A stretch of DNA of 64,000 nt from Margaritifera margaritifera (GCA_029931535.1 JAQPZY010001695.1:1363001-1427000), one strand, 5' to 3'; shown: positions 33,183-45,110, counted from the stretch's first letter. Made by a program: numbers and translations. The notes: generated by a model not told the origin, from the sequence alone.

Positions 33183-34320
33183 CTAATTAAAGTAGAGATG
33201 AAGTCTACACGCTGGTCCTGAAAAACTTGTGGCGTGAAACACTCGTCTGTCCACCTTATAACAGAGGGGATCAGACATGTTAACGGGATTAATGTCTTTA
33301 TCTAGACTAGGCACATCCGAATGGTAAACATCGGTATGTGACTTATACCGGTTGCACGAGAAAGTTGCCGGCAACTGACTCCTAGAGACGCCAGGTAATT
33401 TGGGCAGTCTTTGCTGATTGCAGTAAATTCGTGAGCGACGGGTGTTCTTCAACTTCATTAACGTCCAGTCCACCGAGGCCTTGATCTCATACGTGGTACT
33501 GACTCCGGGAAGAGGAAGGCATTCAGACGGAGGCAAACTTTTGCAGATCTCTACGAGTACCGCCTTAAAATTGATCTCCGCCCTTTCCATGGTCGGATCA
33601 GAATGTTCAGGTAAGTCCGTGTCGTGGGGATGTTAGTCCGGGACGGTCGGTCGGGCTGGGCCTGACGGCTGGACGTGCAGCACCAATTGTGATGCCGGTG
33701 AGTGCATATGGTCGGTCCTCTTGTACGGCTGGACAATGTGGTCTGCTAGACGTAGCCTGCTGTAGCTCTTGGAACTGTCAAGCAACGTGCGGATTGCCAG
33801 CTCAAAAAGATCGAGTCACGCCCACTAAAACCGGACACTGATTGGCCTGACGGCTGGACCGGTTGGTCGGCAGCCCGAACGGCGTACTTAGCATAATGTA
33901 TGATTTGCGGGCCCAGTCGACCGGCAAAGTCGGAATGTAATGCACTTAGTCCATGTAAGGGTGGTGGTGAGGAATTATCCTCAGTGGGTAGCCAAATTGG
34001 GTTACAAACGGTCCCAGTTTCCTCTAAATCGCTCGTCGACAACATTAAAAACGGAGCTTGTTGTATTATGCGTATCATTCGCGATTCCAAAAAGGCCAGT
34101 GTGGGATTGTTTGCTGTAGCTTTGAGGGAATCAGAGCAATCATCGCTTTAGGTGCCATTATGGGTACCTTCGTCGGGGATGGGGACAGCATTTCAACGTC
34201 CCCATAAAACTCGTCAAAGCTTCCGAATCCGGGTGGATACTTTGCACTTCGTGTTCGGACGATTTCGAACGTGTCCTTATCTCTCAGCCCTTCATCTGCC
34301 ATTTTGAGACGTAGGACCAT
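33183..34320 (-). CDS. unrecognised minus-strand coding-like segment
   Basis: Consecutive minus-strand ORFs cover about 1.1 kb: 34320-34075, 34090-33746, 33736-33551 and 33590-33183. The first has an ATG in good context at about 34302, opening with MADEGLRDKDTFEIV and including SAKYPPGFGSFDEFYGDVEM. The second contains PTEDNSSPPPLHGLSALHSD and a VQPSGQ word echoed downstream as VQPSGP. The last includes MERAEINFKAVLVEICKSLP. The ORFs overlap in different frames, so either there are frameshifts or introns. The segment is richer in G and C than its surroundings. It may be a mobile-element gene (gag-like is a guess) or an unknown host gene. Confidence 0.35.
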
Positions 34321-35009
34321 ATGTCTTCTGTCAACAAAGAAGACACGCTAACGAAAGTAGTAATAGTGGACGATGTGGGCACAACATGACGCTTGGGGCA
34401 CAAGGGGAACTTAACATTTGTTTATAGGTTTAACATTATGGAACTAGATGGGCACAAGGGCAAATGTTAATGTTAAACATATTCATGACGGAATTGTATG
34501 GACACAAGGGGAATTTAACATTAGTCCATATGTTTAAAATGATGGGACTGTATGAGCACAAGAATAAATGGTAATGTTAAAAATGTCCATAGATGTAACA
34601 TTGTGGATCTGTATGAGTTCAAGAGAAATATAATGTCAAAAATACTGACACCGTACTGACCAACACCCATACGTACTGAACAACACCTGCACATACTAAA
34701 GAACACACCATCTGACTGACTATTACCCGCCTCTACTGACCAATACCTACACCTACCAGCACACGGTGTGAAGGGAATATAAAATTGAAAATAGAGTAAC
34801 ACCTAGAGTAGACAAAATGACATCTCACACTCACACCTACGTATATACGACCCCAAAGTGGAGTGAAAGGAGAGAAAAGGGTAGGAGTGCTCATACATAC
34901 ACAAACGTACTATAACCCCTTAAAAAGATAGCAATGTTCGCACACACACACACAAACATACTGACATACTATCACAAACAAGACCGATGGGTGGAGAGGG
35001 GTTTAAGTC
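34321..35009. repeat. CACAAGGGxAA-type tandem words, then spacer
   Basis: Between 34370 and 34630 units of about 60 bp repeat GGGCACAAGGG, TTAACATT and GGAACT/GGGACT words. At 34660-34760 ACACCTxCAC(A/G)TACT words repeat. No gene seen. Confidence 0.6.
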
Positions 35010-35519
35010 TTAGTTGTTAAAGATATAAGACAGATACATACAGACAGAAAAAAACAACAGATTTTGGTCAATGATTGAGCAGTATCTCTGTTTCTGAGAT
35101 CTGGCTGGCCCTGAAAAGGCCGTTTGTTTTAGCCATGAGAATGCCACACTTGTCTTAGTATCTACACCTCCCGGGCAGGGTTCCACCAACAGCGTATCTT
35201 TGTCTCCATCCATCTTCACCCCAAGGATTGATGGAAACCGAGAGTCTAAAATCACGTGAATCTGCCTCCAACTCCAAGTTCTCGACTTGTGAGACCTGAG
35301 GCGATTAAGGCTCCTGTTGCTACTGCTCCAGCTCCAGTTCCCAGTTTTCTTGCTCTTCTGCCCTTTGGTGCAGCCTTTACTGACCCCATTCCCACTGTTG
35401 TGATCGTCGCGCTTTTCTTCCTTCAGCCTTTTTTCTTCAGGCCATGTTCTTTTAATCTTGTCCACTTCCTTGTTTACTACATCTCTGATCAGATACTTTG
35501 TTATCCTAAAAGTGACCAT
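35010..35519 (-). CDS. unrecognised 169-codon ORF
   Basis: A minus-strand ORF with a lysine/glutamate-rich N-terminal part (KRTWPEEKRLKEEKRDD), a serine/tryptophan-rich middle (NWSWSSSNRSLNRL) and a more protein-like part, ILDSRFPSILGVKMDGDKD followed by TLLVEPCPGGVDTKTS. The plus strand is also open over much of the same stretch (35256-35591), so the strand is not certain. It lies between the 33-34 kb ORFs and the LTR-like repeats on the same strand. No domain recognised; a mobile-element protein is possible. Confidence 0.35.
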   Translation of the reverse strand: MVTFRITKYLIRDVVNKEVDKIKRTWPEEKRLKEEKRDDHNSGNGVSKGCTKGQKSKKTGNWSWSSSNRSLNRLRSHKSRTWSWRQIHVILDSRFPSILGVKMDGDKDTLLVEPCPGGVDTKTSVAFSWLKQTAFSGPARSQKQRYCSIIDQNLLFFSVCMYLSYIFNN

Positions 35520-35647
35520 TTCTCTCTTGTAGTATCTTTTGTTCGGGTAGAACTATTCTATCCGACCCAGGAGGCGTTCCTCTCTTTCTAAGAGTGCCAA
35601 TGGATCACTCAATTTTCCAAGTTGGCTGGCTCATTCTTGTAGTTGTT

Positions 35648-35913
35648 TCGACGTGTTCGGCGAGTCCTCCATGTACGTAGAGTTAATAGGCGCAAATCAC
35701 CCTATTTAATTAGTCGCCAATGGGTTACCGAGCTGCAACCCATTGGCGCATTAATGTGTGCAAGGCACACTATTTAATTCACATCACTCCATTGCTGTAT
35801 GGTTTCCCCACTATGTGAGGTTCATTGAAGGCGCGATATAGGAGAGTGTATAAAATTACTTCAACCTGTACATAGGATTAGTGCCGCAATGTTTACAGGT
35901 TTGAGAGCAATGC
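35648..35913. repeat. LTR-like direct repeat, copy 1
   Basis: About 265 bp starting CGACGTGTTCGGCGAGTC and ending with ATGTTTACAGGTTT and GCAATGC. It matches 36880-37143 in the same orientation with moderate divergence. It contains a perfect hairpin with 12-bp arms CGCCAATGGGTT/AACCCATTGGCG. Confidence 0.88.
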
Positions 35914-36370
35914 ACGCAAAGCATGCTTCCAATTGGTGTATCTGGAGCGAGGCGGACGGATTGGGCTCGGCAAGGGAGACACGAAGCGGAACCGGAGTAT
36001 TGAAACGCCAAGATTGTACATGGTCAAATTGTGCCCAGTTAACAAAGTCGGGCTGTCCCTAATACCAATTAAGTGTTAGCCACTTATTTAATTATGGCAA
36101 TACATTCAAGTTTCAAATTTATTTATTAATCGCGATTCATTCAGGTTAAAATTTTGCGTATATAGTGTACGTATTGTTTTTTTCGAAAACAGTACCAATC
36201 GTTGAGTAGAAATTACTCATATCATTTTAGTGTCACGCACAATTCTAACTTCAAGTTATTATTTTTAGACGGTGGTTCGAAATTGATCAAATTTATATTT
36301 AAAAAAAAGTATAGCCAAAAGGGGTTTTCGAAATTGCAAAAAGAAAACCCTATTCAGTCAGGCAATTTGA

Positions 36371-36800
36371 TTAGCAGCATGTGGTCCCTGGTGGTACTGC
36401 ATCAATGTACTCCTCCAGGTTCATCTCCAGTTCGTCTGTGTAGAGCAACTGGCAGCCATCTTGATATGGCCTGCATGGTTTCTTCCCTGGGGGGTCGGGG
36501 TGGGGGCGGGGTTGGCTCGGGAAATCCCAATAAACCTCGCCTTCCTCTTCCATGGGTCGATTCCCAGCGTAGTTATATCTTGCTCTGCTCTGCCGCAGTG
36601 CCCTCATGGTAGCTTGCTCTGCTTTGCATGCTGCTCAGTGTAGTTAGCATTCTGGCGGGGGAGTAGGTCGACAGTAAATTACATTGGTCCGTATAGCAGC
36701 CTGGCCCCATACTTCCATATTTGTAGTTGAGTGTTCCATAGTTGCTGACCAACACTGCCTCCTCACCTCTTCGTCCACTGCGGCTCTGCTCTTGTTCCAA
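36371..36800 (-). CDS. unrecognised ORFs between the direct repeats
   Basis: Two overlapping minus-strand frames: 36800-36573 (MEQEQSRSGRRGEEAVLVSN and YGPMGPGC-like segments) and 36607-36371 (NRPMEEEGEVYWDF, CQLLYTDELEMNLEEYID). The second looks fairly protein-like and may continue the first after a frameshift. The plus strand is also open (36202-36612). No reverse transcriptase, protease or integrase motif is present, so if the flanking repeats are LTRs this is a non-autonomous or internally deleted element. Confidence 0.3.
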
Positions 36801-36879
36801 CTGCTCTGCTCCACTGCTGCTTGCTGACTGAATGTACCCGGAATGGTGTAATACTCCTTACTTACTTAATATGAATTAA

Positions 36880-37143
36880 CGACGTGTTCGGCGAGTCCGC
36901 CATGTACGTCGAGTTAATCGGCGCAAAGCGCCTTATTTAATTAGTTGCCAATGGGTTACCGAGCGGCAACTCATTGGCGCTTTAATGTGTGCATGGAACA
37001 CTATTTAATTCACACCCCTCCATCGCTGCATGGTTTCCCCACTATGGGGGTTCACTGAAGGCGCGATATAGGAGAGTGTGTAAAATTACTTCGACCTGTA
37101 CATAGGATTGGAACCGCAATGTTTACAGGTTTAAATGCAATGC
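36880..37143. repeat. LTR-like direct repeat, copy 2
   Basis: Second copy of the 35648-35913 unit, 1.23 kb downstream. The hairpin arms have one or two changes (TTGCCAATGGGTT/AACTCATTGGCG). A further small hairpin GGCGCAAAGCGCC is present here and degraded in copy 1. Confidence 0.88.
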
Positions 37144-37700
37144 GAAAGAAAACAGATAGCCACAATGATCACTAAACTACATTTCTATTTTTGTGTCGTT
37201 CCTCGATAAATTACGTTTAAAACAAGTCAGTAAATGTTTTGATGGGAATACAAGACTGCATTGACGAAGAAATACAAACAATATTGTCCAAACACCATAG
37301 AATTCGACCCTTGTAATCTCACTTTATTGAATTGAGTGGATGCAGCATTTCTACTCATAAAGATTATGATATCCTCCTCGCGAGGAGATAATCCACAGGA
37401 ATACAAATATTCCACACTATGGTCGCTGGGAAAGTAGACGGCTGCCCAATGGGTTTCTGAGTGATGACTGTCGTCCGTGTTGATGACATAAGCTCGAACG
37501 TCTTTAGGTTTTCGATCAGGAAGTCATATTTAGCATTCACGATTGGAGATGTTTGGCGTTTTTTCGTTTTTAATCTTCATATATATTTTACAACTGATCA
37601 GCATGGATTTTACAAAACAGAGGTTTTTACGCCGTTGCAGTTTGTGTCAATTTGGGTTAACCAATGTTAAGCACTTTTTGAAAAGAGTCATTTAATGATT
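37144..37700. other. no gene seen
   Basis: Mixed sequence. The ORFs at 37227-37415 (minus) and 37461-37670 (plus) carry no recognisable motif. Confidence 0.4.
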
Positions 37701-38485
37701 CATTTTACAAAAAGAAATAGTAGCAGTGGCCATAATGGATGGCAGATAGGCATAATTTGTAGAAATTTGATATGGCTTCATGGTGCTTTTCTACATTTGG
37801 CAAAATTCTGCAAAGTGGTTTTCAGAAAAGTCATTTAAATGTTTTTCTACCTTTAGTAACAGTGGTCATATTTGATATCGGATTTGCTTCCTCGGGATGC
37901 AATTACAAATGCCAGAATGCTTTGTTAATTTAAGCTGAGGAGATTTAGAAAAAAACGTATTAAAGCTTTAAAAAAATTTAACAAGAAGGCAAAGGCTTGC
38001 ATTGTAAGCCTACAAATAAAGCATTGCTTTCAAACATGTGACCTTGACCGCAAAGTCAAAAGGTTAAGTGAGCATGATGCAGCATGAATTGTCATAGCTT
38101 CATTATGACTCATGTCAAGTATGAAAAAATTTCATCAATGGGTTTCGGAAATATAAGAAAATTAATAAGCATAAAATCAAAGAAACAAAACTTAATGCAA
38201 ATTGTATGTGGCTGGCTTTAACCCCAAGATCAAAGGGACAAGGGAGCGTGTCTCATAATGAATTTTAAAATTTGATATCATCATAATGATTAGAAAATCC
38301 ATCATGGGGTTTAGGAAATATACACAAATGAAGAAAAAAAAAGCTGCAACAAAAACGTGAATGCAAACTTGTGACAGTGACCTTGATCCCAAGAACAAAT
38401 GGGTGACCAAACTTGTGATATAATGAATTGTCTTTGCTTCATGACGATTTATGCCAAGCATAATGAGAATCTATCAAGCGGTTTA

Positions 38486-38560
<75 letters not shown>

Positions 38561-39010
38561 CTCTCAAGCAGTGTTATATATATGTTTGAACGAAAACCTT
38601 CACAAAATGTTGAAGACACTTCTGCTACTTCCGTTGGAAAAGTGACTGCTATGTCTCACATTTCCACCAGCGTGGGCCTGAGAGAAAATAATGGCCATAT
38701 TTGATAGTTGATTTACACAAACTTGAAAGGCCTTCTGTTAGAATTGTCGAAATTCTGTTTGAGCAAGAAGTCTTTCAAAGGTTTTTGCATTTTTAGTAAT
38801 AGCCACAACATGATAGAGAATCTGCATCATTTGCAACTACTTAAAATGCCTTTATACCAGGATATTATTGTCAATATTTGTAATTAGTTATTTTGGAGAG
38901 GTCATTTTCATTTTTATGATGAAATGGCATTGCTTGTAAAATTTGAAAGCCCTTTATAACAGAATGCTTACTGTCAAATTTGGTCTAATTCTTTTAGCCG
39001 TTTCTGAGAC
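37700..39010. repeat. diverged mollusc-type interspersed repeats
   Basis: Several worn units carry phrases such as GGCAAAATTCTGCAAAGTGG, TCAAATTTGGTCTAATTCT, AGAAAAGTCATTTAAATG and GTGACCTTGACC. The same phrases reappear at about 44035-44160. No gene. Confidence 0.65.
38489..38558. repeat. (AT)n microsatellite
   Basis: Uninterrupted AT run of about 70 bp inside the interspersed-repeat region. The Y/I-rich ORF over it is an artefact. Confidence 0.97.
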
Positions 39011-39089
39011 GTTATTTGAAGATTGTCCTATTTTTTGTTACAGAGACTTTATTTTATGGCAGAACCCACACCAAATTTTGCTAACCTTT

Positions 39090-39330
39090 TGCACATAAGA
39101 TTCTCACGCGAGATCTAACTCATGTTAGTCTCATGTGCATTTTAACATGCAAATTAGGTAGAACTCACATGAGCAATAGAATCTAACAAAATCTGAAAAT
39201 CACATGAGCAAGATTTTGCTCACGTGAGCAAGCATTTCCTCGCATGAGCAAGTCTGCTCATGTGAAAATCACATGAGCAGGAATGGTTAATGTAAGCAAG
39301 AGCTTGTTCACGTGAGCAATAGGAAAAAAA
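39090..39330. repeat. cluster of CACRTGAGCA words
   Basis: About ten copies of CACATGAGCA, CACGTGAGCA or their complements in 240 bp, including the palindrome TTGCTCACGTGAGCAA. A related cluster lies at 43685-44010. Confidence 0.85.
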
Positions 39331-40730
39331 ATGACTAGGATTTGATTTGTATTTGATAAATATTTCTGACAAGAATGAAAAAGAACCAAGTTCCTATAAT
39401 AAAACTTATTTAGCAGCAATAAAGAGATTTTCAAAGGGATATTAAAATCTAGAAAATGAGCATATTCAAGTTCAATTATGCATGTTGTTGTTAGGTTTCT
39501 CACATGAGAAAAAAGACAATCCATATATAAATATGTGATAATAATGATTTTCAATTATTGTAATTATTATATCACATGCATTCTGTAACAATAAATGATC
39601 GCAGCACAAATGGGCAAGTGTAAAACACTTGTTCACTCATCAAGCAAATTAATGTGATTATTGTGAAAGCAATGGTCTTCACGCACATGAAACCAGCTAG
39701 ATGCACTACATCCAAGCACTGATTTCATTACTGATGATAACAAAAGGTATAGGATCTCAGGCTAGCATTGACCAATCAGAAAAGGTTGCTTTTATTGACT
39801 CAATGAATAATCCAAAATTATACCAAACAATGTTTTAATATTTATATTGTTGTTGATAAACATTCAGTGCATTATGCACTGACAATTGTAAACATGTAGA
39901 AGTATTTGCAAGGTGTGCAGCTGCCACCAAAATGGCAAAAATTAGATGACAAGGGAGCGTAATCATATATATGATGAACATAAGAGACTAAGAAAGTACC
40001 AGAAATGCTGGGAAAATGGACACTAATGGCTAAAGTGTGACACAGGAGAGACTGTGTTGTTGGTGAAATACAGTTATTGTTTTGAGTTGATGTTAATGAA
40101 TAATAAATGTTGAATTAGAAACTGAACTGGCTTCTGTTTGATTTTAGCAAGATCAGTGAAATTTAGACAGGATCAATGAAAATATTATTTTGGTGATTTT
40201 TGTGAAAAAAATCCTAATTTTGAGCCATGTATCTTGTTTTACATATGCAAACTTTCTAGAACTCATTACACATACTCCTGCGTGTTTGCTGTTAATCATA
40301 CAATTTCAGTGGGGACCCCTAAAATCTGAATAAATCAAAGGAAACGACGTGGGAAGGAATAAATACAAATTCATAATTGTTTGAAACAATATTTATCATA
40401 ATTGCTTAAAACTGTATTTATCAAAGTTAAACATTATTGTGTACACTTGTGCAATGTATCAGTAGTTTCCATCATAACTTTTAAAAGTTTGTTAAAATGA
40501 AACCTCTCAATAGAGTACCATGATGTACTGATATTCTGTTCAATTTCTTTTGTAAAACACTCTGTACACAAAATATATTTCATTAGCTGTTACGTTGTCT
40601 TTTTTAAATTAAGCATACTGCGTTCCTTGCAAAATTGTTGCACGCGGAGCAAATTAAGGCGACAGTGGATGTATGATCTTGATCATATCCAATGTATTAT
40701 TAAAGAAAGATTCCAGAAAATTCAGCCTGA
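39331..40730. other. no gene seen
   Basis: AT-rich, with one more TCTCACATGAGAAAA word near 39498. No coding signal. Confidence 0.45.
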
Positions 40731-40856
40731 TACACAGAAAGGCAAGCTCTTCAGTCTAAGGAATTTCTCACAGCCGCTTTCTCGAATATGTGGTACACAG
40801 AAAGGCAAGCTCTTCAGTCAAAATAATCTCTCATGGCCGCTTTCTTGAATATGTGG
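40731..40856. repeat. 63-bp tandem pair
   Basis: Two copies opening ACACAGAAAGGCAAGCTCTT and closing with CGAATATGTGG/TGAATATGTGG. The ORF 40627-40848 translates the pair as a 21-residue repeat (TQKGKLFS...PLS); it is not recognised as a protein. Confidence 0.9.
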
Positions 40857-42096
40857 GAAATCTTCACTTTTTTACGTAGGGTTTAGAGTTTTTACTTCAC
40901 TTCCATATAGAAATCCATTTTGGGGAGGGGGGATGTTGTCAGGTGGTTAAAGGTTCCCCCTCCCCATCTGTTAAAATCGTACACTATTAGGTGAAAAACA
41001 AGAATGTTAGCCATTTGAATTAAACTAAACCACCTCTTCTAAACAAATCCTCTCAGAATAAAATCCTAAATCCTTCTCTGCTTCTTGTATAATTCAAGTA
41101 TCATCCACTGAAATAGATTACATGCAGCAACATGTACTATGTAACCTGGACAACAAATGTGACTATTTACCTATTTGGCAAAGGCATTGTTTTGTTTTTT
41201 TTAATTCAACATTCGAAAATCACTTCATAAGTCTTAAAAACATCTGTAAGTGTTATTCATGATCATCCAGTTTGAAAGCTGCAACATCATATCTGTCAAA
41301 CGTTTGGTACTTTACATCTTTAAATAAAAAACAAAAAAAAGCAAGATGAAATTACTCACTTTACACCTTAAAACCTTTGAAATAGATCCACTGCTGTATT
41401 CTTTGAAAAATTAAAAGTTTAAAAATTAGAAGCATACCTACATGTATATGACTTCTGAACTTGCCTCAGTTACAGTTCAAACTTCACTGCATGAAGACAA
41501 TTGTAGAATTTTATATGCTAGAAGAAAAACAGTCCCTAACAAAAACAGAAATTAGATTAACAAGCTTGCATGTAATTTATCGTCAACCGTTCTAACTTCG
41601 TGTTTATCCTTGATTCGTGCGCCATGTTTCTCGTGACCTCACACGCTTGTTTTGAGATCCTGACGTAATCAACTGGGTCACTAGCATTTGTTGACAGTGA
41701 CAGTAAGTGCTGATTAAGACATATTTGAATACCTAATACAAATCAAATAGAAAAAATACAATGAAAATGGCAAATTTTACTCATACTATGCACTTTGTGG
41801 CCCTGGAGTGAGTGTTAGCCATTCAAGCCAGGGCTACTGTTCACTTGTTGGTTTTCTTTACCTTTTGATTAGCAGGAAACTGAAAACAGATTTTTTAGAT
41901 GGCAAAGGCAATGTAAAAATCGAGTCATTATAACATGCACTTTTTATATCATGTTAAAAAAAAAAAATTCCAATGAAAAACTATATAGTATGCAATTTTT
42001 CATTGTAATATTTTAATATAAGACCAAAAAAAAAATGTGTGTTTCCTATTGCACTGGTTTTAAAATTAGGGTAGGCAGGTACTTTTTTTTTTTTTT
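40857..42096. other. no gene seen
   Basis: AT-rich with several A and T runs. No coding signal. Confidence 0.45.
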
Positions 42097-42475
42097 AAAA
42101 CATTATATATAAATCAAATAATATTTAAAGTGCCTCAAAGTACCATAAAGTGCTTCAAAGTACCAGGCATAACTGGCTCAATTAGATGCAAAAATCAATT
42201 TCGGCAATGTGATTTTATTTATAATAATTGTTTTTTTCTTTAAACATTATATATAAATAAAATAATATTTATAGCCCTTCAAAGTACTGGGCTAAACTGG
42301 CTCAATTAGATGCACAAATCAATTTTAGCAATGTATTTTTTTTATAATATTTTTTTTTTTTTTTAAAAAAGCGTTTTATATAAAGCAAATAAAATTTCAA
42401 GGGCTTCAAAGTACTGGTCAAAACCGACTCAGTTAGATGCACAAATCAATTTTGGCAATGTGATTTTTTTTTTTA
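42097..42475. repeat. approximately 125-145-bp tandem repeat, 3 copies
   Basis: Each unit has a T run, TTATATAAA, TTCAAAGTACTGG and CTCAATTAGATGCACAAATC, with the T runs varying in length. Confidence 0.85.
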
Positions 42476-43680
42476 ATAATAAAAAAAAATTGGAGGGGGG
42501 AGTGCTAGGGTCAGCAACATGAAACAGGGACGGTCGACCGACCGGAAACATATTTTGTTTTAATTTTTGGCCTAAGGGAACAAAATCTTTGTTATGAAAA
42601 AGCATAAACAAAAAATCTTTTAAAACTTTACAGTACCTTAAAATATGATAATTTTATCAGACAGCTTGAAAAAAAAATGCATATTTTTTTCTTTCATATT
42701 TTTGCCATCATTATTTATAAGTATTTTATTGCAGTCGATATGCGTTTGAAAGAAATTATTTGTATTGCATATGCAAATATGAATAATACAGGGACATCAT
42801 ACACGATATATTTCTAGAGTAAACTTTGACCTAATTGTCACATTCCAATCTTACGTCACGTGGCCTTTATTTCAGGGGCACGAACCACAGAGAACTTCCG
42901 GAAATAGACACATTTAGACACGCTCGGAAAACGGCAGCTCGCAAATAATTTGGAGAGTTTATGAATAAATTAAGCAGATATAGTTGAACACTTTCTTTAG
43001 CGATTTCAATAGTTTCTAAGAATATTATAATATAAACGTTAAAATTAACGTTGAGGACACGAACCATGGTAGATCAAGGATACTAATTTCGTCACACTAT
43101 TCTCGATAACTGACAATATTAATGCATCGTGAACTGCAGTTTGGCAGGCGCAGCAGTAAATAATAATGATCTGAAAAATTATCGTCCCAATGATTGTTAG
43201 GAGCAAGATTACAAGGTCATCTTATTTGACGTATTAAATCGTGGGGGCAAAGCTGAGAAAGCTGCAGCCAAACTGCTCTACCCGTAAATAGGCAAAATGC
43301 AATACGGTCTTGATTTTACTCACCAACATGACAATGCATGATTTTCAATTATCTCCTGGTTTCTATGATCAGTTGCTGCACATATATTGGTATTGCTTGC
43401 AATGAAATTTTAAAATGGCGCTTGTTTGAAAGCGAGGCTACCATGGCAGTTGTGTGTTGAAGTATCTTCAAAACATTATGTGTATATTATGCTATCAGTA
43501 AACCAGTCCTCAGACTGCAAACAAGGGAAATAACCGGCGTTATTTTCTAGATACCGATTTCAGTCGCAGAAAACCACATTTAATCTTGTGTGATTTTATT
43601 TTATTATTTGATTTGGTTTTTAAAAGCAAAATTCTTGAAGCATAATTCTTTATAGAATGCTGGAAGAATGGGATGGGTCT
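42476..43680. other. no gene seen
   Basis: AT-rich. Contains CTTACGTCACGTGG near 42851, which joins a CRE-like and an E-box-like word, but no transcript can be proposed from it. Confidence 0.4.
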
Positions 43681-43684
43681 CTAG

Positions 43685-44010
43685 CTCACATGAGAAAAAC
43701 GAACTTAGATCAAATCTAAAATGTGTCTGATCAGAATCGAAGTCCAAATTTCTCACGTGAGAAATTAGAACTCTGCCTTATTTTCAAACATAGTCAGATG
43801 TAAGGGGAACGAATATTTTCTAAGTCATACATTCTCATGTGAACGTTCAAATTCTCACGTAAGCAAAATCTGCACATGAGAAAATTTGGTTAGTTTTTCA
43901 ATGGCTCACAAGATCTAACAAACTGCACACATGAGCATGCAAAATCTACCCAATTTGCATACGTTTCTAACACGGTTCTCACGTGAAGCTTATGAGCAGC
44001 TCATGTGAAT
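43685..44010. repeat. second cluster of CACRTG words
   Basis: Contains CTCACATGAGAAA, the palindrome ATTTCTCACGTGAGAAAT, GCACATGAGAAAA, CTCACGTGAAGC and CTCATGTGAAT. CTACCCAATTTGCAT here matches, in inverted orientation, ATGCAAATTAGGTAG near 39150. Confidence 0.85.
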
Positions 44011-44250
44011 TGGTGAGATTTTTCTGTACGGGAAGTGTCATTTGTAAAAACATTCATACCAATATGCTTTCTATCAAATTTGGTCAAATTCTGTTGAGTT
44101 GTTAATAAGAAGATCACTCCTCAAGCTGTTTGAAGGTCTGAAGTTTGAAGTCGGTGGTCATATCATTTATACGTGCTACTGCAGAATCCAGTACATTTAC
44201 CTAACAAACTATTGGTATATGTTCAGTATGTACTAGATCTGCATCAGTTT

Positions 44251-44360
44251 GGAACCATACTCAAGCAGTGTTATAACCATACTCAAGCAGTGTTGGAGCC
44301 ATACTTAAGCAGTCTTGGAACCATACTCAAGCAGTGTTGGAACCATACTCAATGAGTGTT
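44251..44360. repeat. 22-bp minisatellite, 5 copies
   Basis: Units of GGAACCATACTCAAGCAGTG plus TT, with 0-4 changes each. Unrelated in sequence to the 22-bp array at 25700-25941. Confidence 0.95.
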
Positions 44361-44739
44361 GTAGCTAGATTGAGAGGTCTGGAAAAAATAGCCAGTAACT
44401 TGTTCCTTTACAATTACTGTATTTAGATATGAGGGTTGGCAATTTTGCGGGACTTGGGCAGTATACGGTAGGTAAAAGTGACCTGGACTTGCCCAAGTTG
44501 CAGCACTGCAGACTGGACATCAGCTGGCAATCCTTAATCTCAAATTGCTCCAAAGGTATAGTGCGGATCAAAAGAATGATGGAAAGCTTAAAAATATTGA
44601 AATACACAAGTTGTTTTGTATAATATCTATGCAAAAACATATAGAAAATAAAATAATTAAACGGCTTAAAACGATTGGGTTGGTAAATGATAAAGAAAAG
44701 TAGCCTATTATCTCCCTTATTTCTGGGATAACCAAATCC

Positions 44740-45110
44740 ACATTTGAGGTTCCATTTTAAAATCTTATACAAAATACAACTACCAATATGTTTTTAGCCA
44801 AGACAGATTTAATCAATAAATAAAAATTAAATGTAGTTTCTGTGGTGAGTCTCCTGAAAACTTTGTTCACATTTTATGGATATGTAAATTTAACACAAAC
44901 ATTTTGGATTGACGTTCTATTAAATAATACTGTAAATGCAGAGATATAAACACCATTAGTCTTTCAGAAGAAGAACGTGCTTTTTGGTGTAAATAAGAAA
45001 ATACAAGCAGATGATTCTCACACTGATACTTGCGAAGGAGAGTTGTTGACGAACAAAATTTCCCGAGCGAATTCTACTCACAGATCGCTCACCAGCGATC
45101 TGTGAAAAAA
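44740..45110 (+). pseudogene. LINE ORF2 C-terminal zinc-binding fragment
   Basis: After a worn QFKILYKI-type block (near 44750), the plus strand reads NMFLAKTDLIN, then KIKCSFCGESPENFVHILWI followed by CKF. This is the C-x2-C-...-H-...-C tail of L1/Tx1-like LINEs. Further on, SLSEEERAFW fits the terminal region. Stops and frameshifts separate the blocks, so it is a dead 5'-truncated copy. It differs in sequence from the nearby LINE at 45.4-51 kb and from the fragment at the start of the window. Confidence 0.6.
45078..45105. repeat. perfect 12-bp-arm hairpin
   Basis: TCACAGATCGCT, loop CACC, AGCGATCTGTGA. It lies near the end of the LINE fragment. Followed by an A run rather than a T run on the plus strand. 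Confidence 0.9.

Noticed and set aside
35256..35591. Plus ORF with proline/alanine-rich N-terminus
   Set aside because: Lies opposite the 35010-35519 minus ORF, and neither strand is proven; the minus frame was kept because it agrees in strand with its neighbours.
42845..42860. CRE/E-box-like word (TTACGTCACGTGG) as promoter
   Set aside because: No exon or start context nearby; a single word is not enough.
44365..44772. 135-codon minus ORF
   Set aside because: Runs opposite the plus-strand LINE fragment and shows no recognisable domain.
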